The notes beneath the pieces were generated by a model. That model was not told the DNA's origin. It saw only the letters and a list, made by a program, of their open reading frames with translations, and made no database searches. Shown here in pieces: positions 46,851-50,942 of a DNA stretch of 50,942 bases. The DNA is taken from assembly GCA_013289685.1 (NCBI GenBank), contig JABCZL010000026.1:1-50942 (forward strand), read 5' to 3'. The stretch's first letter is position 1; the number at the start of each line of letters is the position of its first letter. The DNA is from Acidobacteriota bacterium (GTDB lineage Bacteria > Acidobacteriota > Terriglobia > Terriglobales > Acidobacteriaceae). The translations under genes and the position numbers were made by a program.

Positions 46851-47190
46851 TCTAGAGTGTTTCTTTCTGGAGGGGCTTGCACGTCATATCACGTCGATCC
46901 ACGAATACACGTGGAGCTTCCACGCCGCTCACATTGTTTGAATTTACGCTGGAACTTACGGCGGGCAGGAAAGGCGGAGATGAATCTGATCCAACGAGGG
47001 ACCACCGCGTCACGAGCAAACCGTGGAAAAAGCGTCAACGACAGTATAGCACAGAGAAACGGCGGGAGAAGTTACCGGCGTAATCGGGAGTTGGTGAGCG
47101 ATTGAGGGTTGGTGAGCGCGATTGCCTCAAAGTTGCTAGGCAAGGCGATCAGAATAGTGGACAATCGTGCGGGGCGGAAGGGCTGGCAAT
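46851..47190. other. Intergenic region between divergent rhlE and Rrf2 genes
   Basis: About 340 bp without a recognised gene. It should hold both promoters. Two nearly identical stretches, GTTGGTGAGCGATTG and GTTGGTGAGCGCGATTG (47090-47124), lie before the Rrf2 gene, along with GGACAATCG near 47158. Confidence 0.45.
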
Positions 47191-47661
47191 TTGAAGATCT
47201 CGCAAAAAGGGCTGTATGCGTTGCAGGCGATGATGACGCTGGCCCGGCGGCACGATCAGGGCGCGATCAAGATCCGGGAAATCGCCGCGGAGAGCGATCT
47301 GCCGGAGAAGTTCCTGGAACTCATCCTGCTTGAATTGAAGAACGCGCGCATCGTGGACAGCGTGCGGGGGGCGCGGGGCGGCTACCAGTTGCGGCGCGAT
47401 CCGGCGGAGATTCCGTTGAGCGATATTATCCGGCTGGTGGATGGTCCGCTGGCGCCGATGGGAGACGCGGAGCAGTTGCGGGGTTTGATTGCGAAGGACT
47501 CCGATCACCGGGCGCTGTATGAAGTGTTTCTGGCGGTGCGGGATGCGGCCGCGAAGATACTGGAGAACACCACGATCGCCGACATCGCGGGGACGGGGCG
47601 CGGTCCAAAGGGCAAAGGGCGAGCCCATACAGAGGACCGTAAGAAAAAAGTGGAAGCGTAG
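47191..47661 (+). CDS. Rrf2-family transcriptional regulator (no Fe-S cysteines)
   Basis: About 156 residues. I choose TTG at 47191, since the family begins with this LKISQKGLYALQAMM pattern and GGAAGGGC is 7-8 bases upstream; a GTG at 47167 would add eight unlike residues. The winged helix-turn-helix is at about 15-65 (IKIREIAAESDLPEKFLELI, RIVDSVRGARGGYQL). IscR-type cysteines are absent, so it does not carry the usual Fe-S cluster. Target unknown; divergent from the helicase gene. Confidence 0.88.
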   Translation: MKISQKGLYALQAMMTLARRHDQGAIKIREIAAESDLPEKFLELILLELKNARIVDSVRGARGGYQLRRDPAEIPLSDIIRLVDGPLAPMGDAEQLRGLIAKDSDHRALYEVFLAVRDAAAKILENTTIADIAGTGRGPKGKGRAHTEDRKKKVEA

Positions 47662-47766
47662 GCCGCCATAGAATCTTCAAGCGGTTTCGAGAAGCGTTTC
47701 GAGAGGCGTCGCGAAGCGAGGCCGGCCTGATCGCTCGCTTCGCGAACTTCTCCTTTGGCAGACGGC

Positions 47767-48240
47767 CTAGATGATTGTTTCCAAGCGGATGTAGCTCGCT
47801 TCCATGCCGTGTTCCATGCCGGTCGCCAGCATTGTTTTCCGAGTTTCGGCATCGGGCAGGGTCATGCGTATCGTCAGCAATGTGCCGGTGCCATCGGGCT
47901 CGAATCTGGTTTCAACGTGGTTGTCAGGCGTGGGATCGGGCAGGTGCATGCGCTCGACATGAACGATCCTTCTAGGCGGATCGAGTTCGACGAACTCGCC
48001 GGTTATGTGGAAGCTGCCCTGCTTGGGGTGCGCCCACTCATAGCGGAACTTGCCGCCGGGCCGCGCGTCGCTTACGCAGACGGGCATGGTCCAGCCCTCG
48101 GGGCCAAGCAGCCATTTCTGAATTATCTTCGGATCGGTGTGCGCGCGGTAAACGGCCTCGGGTGGCGCAGCGAAGTGGCGGGTCACCACGATATGGTTAT
48201 CGCCTTCGGTTTGCAGCGTCATCTTAGTCATAGTAGTCAT
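47767..48240 (-). CDS. AHSA1/SRPBCC-family protein
   Basis: About 157 residues from ATG 48240 (MTTMTKMTLQ). SRPBCC fold marks: VVTRHFAAPPEAVYRAHTDP near 18-37, WLLGPEGWTMPVCV near 43-56, FRYEWAHPKQGSFHITGEFV near 66-85 and PRRIVHVERM near 90-99. Members bind hydrophobic ligands or act as ATPase-like helpers; role here unknown. The start overlaps the stop of the ArsR gene (ATGA), so the two are made together. This ArsR plus SRPBCC pairing is common. Confidence 0.92.
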   Translation of the reverse strand: MTTMTKMTLQTEGDNHIVVTRHFAAPPEAVYRAHTDPKIIQKWLLGPEGWTMPVCVSDARPGGKFRYEWAHPKQGSFHITGEFVELDPPRRIVHVERMHLPDPTPDNHVETRFEPDGTGTLLTIRMTLPDAETRKTMLATGMEHGMEASYIRLETII

Positions 48241-48575
48241 CGTTTCTTCCCCTTTGTGTTTGGTTCCATGGCGGCCAGAACTGCATCGAGCCGCTCGTAG
48301 TTCTTCTCTAGAGCTTTGCGCAACATGGCAAGCCATTGGTCCATCGCGTCAATGCCGGCCTTCGCCAAGCGACGAGGGCGCTTGGTGCCGTCGACGCGCT
48401 GGACGATGAGTCCCGCTTCTTCGAGCACTTTCAAGTGCTGCGAGATCGCGGGCTGCGTCATTTCGAAGGGCTTGGCCAACTCCATCACCGTCGCTTCGCC
48501 CAAGGCGAGACGCGCGAGGATGGCGCGGCGAGTCGGATCGGCGAGGGCGGCGAAGGAGGCGTTTAGGTTCGGCAT
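48237..48575 (-). CDS. ArsR-family transcriptional regulator
   Basis: 112 residues. Winged helix-turn-helix at about 10-75: FAALADPTRRAILARLALGE, then VMELAKPFEMTQPAISQHLK and VLEEAGLIVQRVDG. No metal-binding cysteines, so it belongs to the non-metal ArsR type linked to SRPBCC proteins. A palindrome CTTATATAAG overlapping a good promoter lies 24 bp upstream, fitting autorepression. It overlaps the AHSA1 gene by 4 bp. Confidence 0.93.
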   Translation of the reverse strand: MPNLNASFAALADPTRRAILARLALGEATVMELAKPFEMTQPAISQHLKVLEEAGLIVQRVDGTKRPRRLAKAGIDAMDQWLAMLRKALEKNYERLDAVLAAMEPNTKGKKR

Positions 48576-48598
48576 CGGAATCTATTAGTAAGTGTGAA

Positions 48599-48625
48599 CT
48601 TATATAAGCATGCGATTATTGTCAA
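48599..48625 (-). promoter_or_regulatory. Promoter and palindromic operator of the ArsR-AHSA1 operon
   Basis: On the minus strand TTGACA (48620-48625), 15-bp spacer, TATAAG (48599-48604). The dyad CTTATATAAG (48599-48608) covers the -10. The spacing is a little short. Confidence 0.6.
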
Positions 48626-48782
48626 GCGAAATCTGCTCTCTGGGGGGATTCTGTTTGAAGGCCAAGAAAGAAACGAAGATAAAGGAAGAACGTCGGTGCG
48701 GGGCAGGGGGCCGTCCCGAAGAAAGATCAGGGCTGTCGATCGACTGCCCTGTCTGTGAGCGCTGATTGTCAACAGTTGATCG

Positions 48783-48812
48783 GGTTCCAGTTGGCGTGGC
48801 ACACTTGGAACC
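48783..48812 (+). promoter_or_regulatory. Inverted repeat directly before the 48813 start
   Basis: GGTTCCA (48783-48789) and TGGAACC (48806-48812) pair with a 16-nt loop and abut the GTG start. It may cover the translation start. Confidence 0.35.
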
Positions 48813-49277
48813 GTGAAACTCCTAAGGTACATCGAGCTTAAGACCGGCCATTCCGATAACGGTCCCGCTTGGATTGGCTACGTGACTTCATCGAAGACCG
48901 GTCGGACGCTGTACTTCAATGGCCGAGGGTTGATGAAGCTTAAGGGGCAACGACGCGGAGAATCTGGCGGCAATTACGTTGATATGGAAACAGGTGATTC
49001 ATTCTGGGTTTCCGGTGTGAAGAAGAATGGCGAAGACCGCCACTGGGTGGGATCGGGAAAGGTTCTGATTGAGGCGGCCGCGGTGCCTGATTATCTGAAG
49101 GCAATCGGGGCAAAGATCCTGAACACGTCCCGTTGTGAGGTGACAAACTCCATCCGTCCGACCGACATCGACAGACTCTCAAGACTAGCGAATTCATCCG
49201 GCAAAGGGTGGCCAGGCGATCCGGAAGCGCAAAGTCCTTACTCGTTCATCCGCAATGTGACCTCCTCGACCAAGTGA
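48813..49277 (+). CDS. Conserved hypothetical protein
   Basis: 154 residues. The segments LRYIELKTGHSDNGPAWIGY near 4-23, SKTGRTLYFNGRGLMKLKGQ near 27-46, GNYVDMETGDSFWVSGVKKN near 53-72 and DRHWVGSGKVLIE near 75-87 give a strongly conserved look, and I recall widespread bacterial relatives of this type without known function. Beta-rich. GTG start with no clear ribosome-binding site. The gene stands alone between divergent and convergent neighbours. Confidence 0.75.
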   Translation: MKLLRYIELKTGHSDNGPAWIGYVTSSKTGRTLYFNGRGLMKLKGQRRGESGGNYVDMETGDSFWVSGVKKNGEDRHWVGSGKVLIEAAAVPDYLKAIGAKILNTSRCEVTNSIRPTDIDRLSRLANSSGKGWPGDPEAQSPYSFIRNVTSSTK

Positions 49278-49341
49278 AGAGTGTCACGGTTCATGCTGAA
49301 ATCGCCATAACCCTTATCGACGTCGGTTATCCAATTCTCAC

Positions 49342-50547
49342 CTAAGAAACTCTCAACACCAGGAGTGTTGCGTCATCGCGAAAGTTGGCGCCGCAAAACG
49401 CAGTCACGCGCTGCATGATGGCTCGTTGCGTATCCAGCGCGGTTGTAACTTCGATGCGGGCGGCCTCAAGGAGGCGCTCCTCACCGAATTCTTCCAGTTG
49501 GGCGTTCTCCGCCTCCGTGATGCCGTCGGTCCAGAGCAGCAGCTTGTCGCCCGCCTGAAGTTGCACAGCATAATCCTGATAGACCCAATCCGGGAGCGCG
49601 CCGAGCACGGCCCCGCCGCCGCGCAGCGATTCGACGGCGCCATTTTCTCGAATTAATAGCCCAGGACAGTGACCGGCATTCTCGTAGACCAGCGTGCGCT
49701 TCTCGGCGTCGAGGACGGCATAAAAGAAGGTAACGAACTTTCCAGAAGCGATGTTCGCACAAAGAAACTTGTTCAGCTTGGTGCACACGACCTGGGGCGT
49801 CGCATCCGCGGTCGCAAACGCACGAAAGGATGCCTGAAGATTGGCCATCAGCAGCGCGGCCGTGATTCCCTTGCCGGCCACATCGCCTACACAAATTCCA
49901 ATCCGCCTTTCGTCCAGCTGGATCACGTCGAAGTAATCTCCACTGACTTCGCGTGCGGGTTGCCACGCTCCGGAAATCTGCGCCCCCGGAAGCTGCGGGA
50001 GCTTGCTCGGCAGCAGCATCTGCTGGATTTCGCGCGCTCGCTTGAGTTCTTCCTCCTGCTGCTGCAGGGCGATCGTTCCTTTCTCGACGGTCTGCTCCAG
50101 CACTTGGTTGCGTTGTTTCAGCTTTCGTTGGAGTTCTTCGACCCCGTACGCAATAACGTTGACGATTACCACGACGACGATGCAGAAATAACCGATTTTG
50201 GAGAAGAGAGACCAAAATGGCTCGGGATCGATTTTGGTGAGCTGTAGGAACAGTATCGAGCTCACGGCGCAGATCAAGCCGAAAATGATTTGGATGGGGA
50301 AAAATGCGACCCAGTTCCACGGGAGCGGCCGCCCCACGTACAAGCGGCGGCTGCCGAAAGAGAGAGGAACTACGAGGTTGCCTACCGTGAGGGTCGCCGC
50401 CATTATGACCCACAGCGAAGCGGGCTGGTTGATCGAAACCAAAAGGGCATAAACCACGAACGCGACGGCCACGAGCACCAACTCGACCTGGAAAATGAGG
50501 CGCGACAGAACCGAACGTTTCTTGGAAGCGATGACGGGAGTGTTCAC
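49342..50547 (-). CDS. Membrane-bound PP2C-type phosphatase (RsbU/SpoIIE-like)
   Basis: 401 residues. Four membrane segments in residues 15-135 (FQVELVLVAVAFVVYALLVS, LWVIMAATLTVGNLVVPL, WNWVAFFPIQIIFGLICAVS, IGYFCIVVVVIVNVIAYGVE). A coiled coil follows at about 137-180, then the SpoIIE phosphatase domain from about 180 to 400, with SGDYFDVIQLD, VGDVAGKGITAALLMANLQA, YENAGHCPG, LLLWTDGITEAEN and NFRDDATLLVLRV, matching the PP2C metal-binding Asp positions. It probably dephosphorylates an anti-sigma factor antagonist in a stress pathway; no RsbV/RsbW partners are in the window. GTG start. Confidence 0.95.
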   Translation of the reverse strand: MNTPVIASKKRSVLSRLIFQVELVLVAVAFVVYALLVSINQPASLWVIMAATLTVGNLVVPLSFGSRRLYVGRPLPWNWVAFFPIQIIFGLICAVSSILFLQLTKIDPEPFWSLFSKIGYFCIVVVVIVNVIAYGVEELQRKLKQRNQVLEQTVEKGTIALQQQEEELKRAREIQQMLLPSKLPQLPGAQISGAWQPAREVSGDYFDVIQLDERRIGICVGDVAGKGITAALLMANLQASFRAFATADATPQVVCTKLNKFLCANIASGKFVTFFYAVLDAEKRTLVYENAGHCPGLLIRENGAVESLRGGGAVLGALPDWVYQDYAVQLQAGDKLLLWTDGITEAENAQLEEFGEERLLEAARIEVTTALDTQRAIMQRVTAFCGANFRDDATLLVLRVS

Positions 50548-50875
50548 ACGCGGCCTTTAGGTGAAATCTGGAGCAGTAAGGGTAACCTGGGCTGCACAAA
50601 AAGTCATGCGCGGAGTGCGGGTCTCCCAGAGTCGCTTTCTCGGCGGAATCTCGAAACTCCTTGCGGGGCGCGGGAAGTGCGCGATTTTCACAGTCCAGAA
50701 ACAATCGCTTGCGTCGATGCCAACTGTGCCTTCGCCCGATGAATGCTGCGGAAAGCCGCGTCTGACGCGGCCTCCGCGAAAAAAACATTGCGCGGCTGCA
50801 CTATTTCCGGTCACTGGCCTGTGCACGGCGTGCACTCGATTGAAAATACAAGTACTTACAAACACGTATTTTTCG

Positions 50876-50903
50876 TTGACGGAAAAAATAGAAGGAGTAC
50901 AAC
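50876..50903 (+). promoter_or_regulatory. Promoter-like -35/-10 pair near the window end
   Basis: TTGACG (50876-50881), 16-bp spacer, TACAAC (50898-50903). It faces right, out of the window. Confidence 0.5.
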
Positions 50904-50907
50904 AAGA

Positions 50908-50920
50908 TCGTTCTTTGACA
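50908..50920 (+). promoter_or_regulatory. boxA-like antitermination element
   Basis: TCGTTCTTTGACA; 9 of 12 positions match the boxA consensus TGCTCTTTAACA. boxA is known in rRNA leaders and, in some bacteria, in CRISPR leaders. It follows the promoter-like pair by 5 bp. Confidence 0.45.
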
Positions 50921-50942
50921 GCTTCTTAAGTTTTTCCGGTTG

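Larger units (their letters stand above)
50548..50942. other. Intergenic region at the window end
   Basis: Contains no gene I can defend. It includes dyads such as GTGCAC-GGC-GTGCAC (50821-50835). The last 70 bp hold a promoter-like pair and a boxA-like element, listed separately. Confidence 0.5.

Noticed and set aside
49481..50788. 435-codon open frame overlapping the phosphatase gene in another frame
   Set aside because: Shadow frame on the same strand; only the 49342-50547 frame has phosphatase motifs.

Overview
The window looks like chromosomal DNA of an Acidobacteriota member, probably from the Koribacter/Sulfotelmatobacter-like part of the phylum. This is inferred from gene families only: a VWFA-related protein of the acidobacterial type, a long carboxypeptidase-regulatory/TonB-type outer-membrane protein, an 800-residue MacB/FtsX permease of the ADOP type, a paired molybdenum hydroxylase, a B12-dependent ribonucleotide reductase, and many small lineage-specific proteins. 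The DNA is GC-rich with many GTG/TTG starts. There is one tRNA gene, no complete rRNA gene, no prophage and no CRISPR array.

Layout. 1-4.7 kb: the end of an AsmA-like gene, a secreted VWFA protein, a TetR regulator and an LTXXQ/Spy-like protein. 4.8-10.8 kb: a redox block on the minus strand (DinB-like protein, molybdopterin and 2Fe-2S subunits of an aldehyde/isoquinoline-oxidoreductase-type enzyme, split-barrel flavin protein, SDR, aldo/keto reductase). 11-14.3 kb: small unknown proteins, then a LysR regulator with a YeiH-type transporter. 14.4-18.8 kb: two ClC chloride transporters and a MarR regulator with two palindromic operator candidates. 19.1-21.8 kb: purB and an Xre/MbcA-RES toxin-antitoxin pair. 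21.9-29 kb: a REP-associated transposase (RAYT) bracketed by inverted REPs, a membrane-anchored receiver protein, nrdJ, and a hypothetical gene riddled with REPs. 29.5-37.2 kb: a frameshifted alpha/beta hydrolase, Mn superoxide dismutase, a TonB-type receptor, a DUF2127 protein and a large permease. 37.4-41.2 kb: PilZ, a PstS-like periplasmic protein, zinc-ribbon proteins, a SnoaL-like protein, OsmC and a 59-residue membrane protein. 41.3-46.9 kb: tRNA-Leu(CAG), a cold-shock protein, a translationally coupled cassette (basic peptide, receiver-like protein, RRM protein, second basic protein), an unknown two-repeat protein, a 52-residue membrane protein and an RhlE-type helicase. 47.2-50.5 kb: Rrf2, ArsR plus AHSA1, a conserved unknown and an RsbU-like phosphatase. 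The window ends in a promoter plus boxA-like leader whose gene lies outside.

Two features dominate the non-coding DNA. First, several families of short hairpin repeats (REP-like) fill almost every longer intergenic gap. They also run into coding regions: the ends of marR, purB and the RAYT gene, and two internal stretches of the 27.0-27.9 kb gene. Second, short tandem arrays with a 7-bp period but different unit sequences occur at no fewer than five sites, including inside nrdJ; they resemble the STRR heptamers known from cyanobacteria.

Functionally the window mixes stress defence (SOD, OsmC, cold-shock protein, RNA helicase, RRM protein), ion transport, nucleotide metabolism (PurB, NrdJ) and signalling (RsbU-like phosphatase, receivers, PilZ). 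The most unusual local structures are the tandem start-codon modules before the PilZ gene, the coupled RNA-binding cassette at 42.5-43.9 kb, and the two-repeat protein at 44.2-45.0 kb. All family names come from reading motifs; no database search was run.
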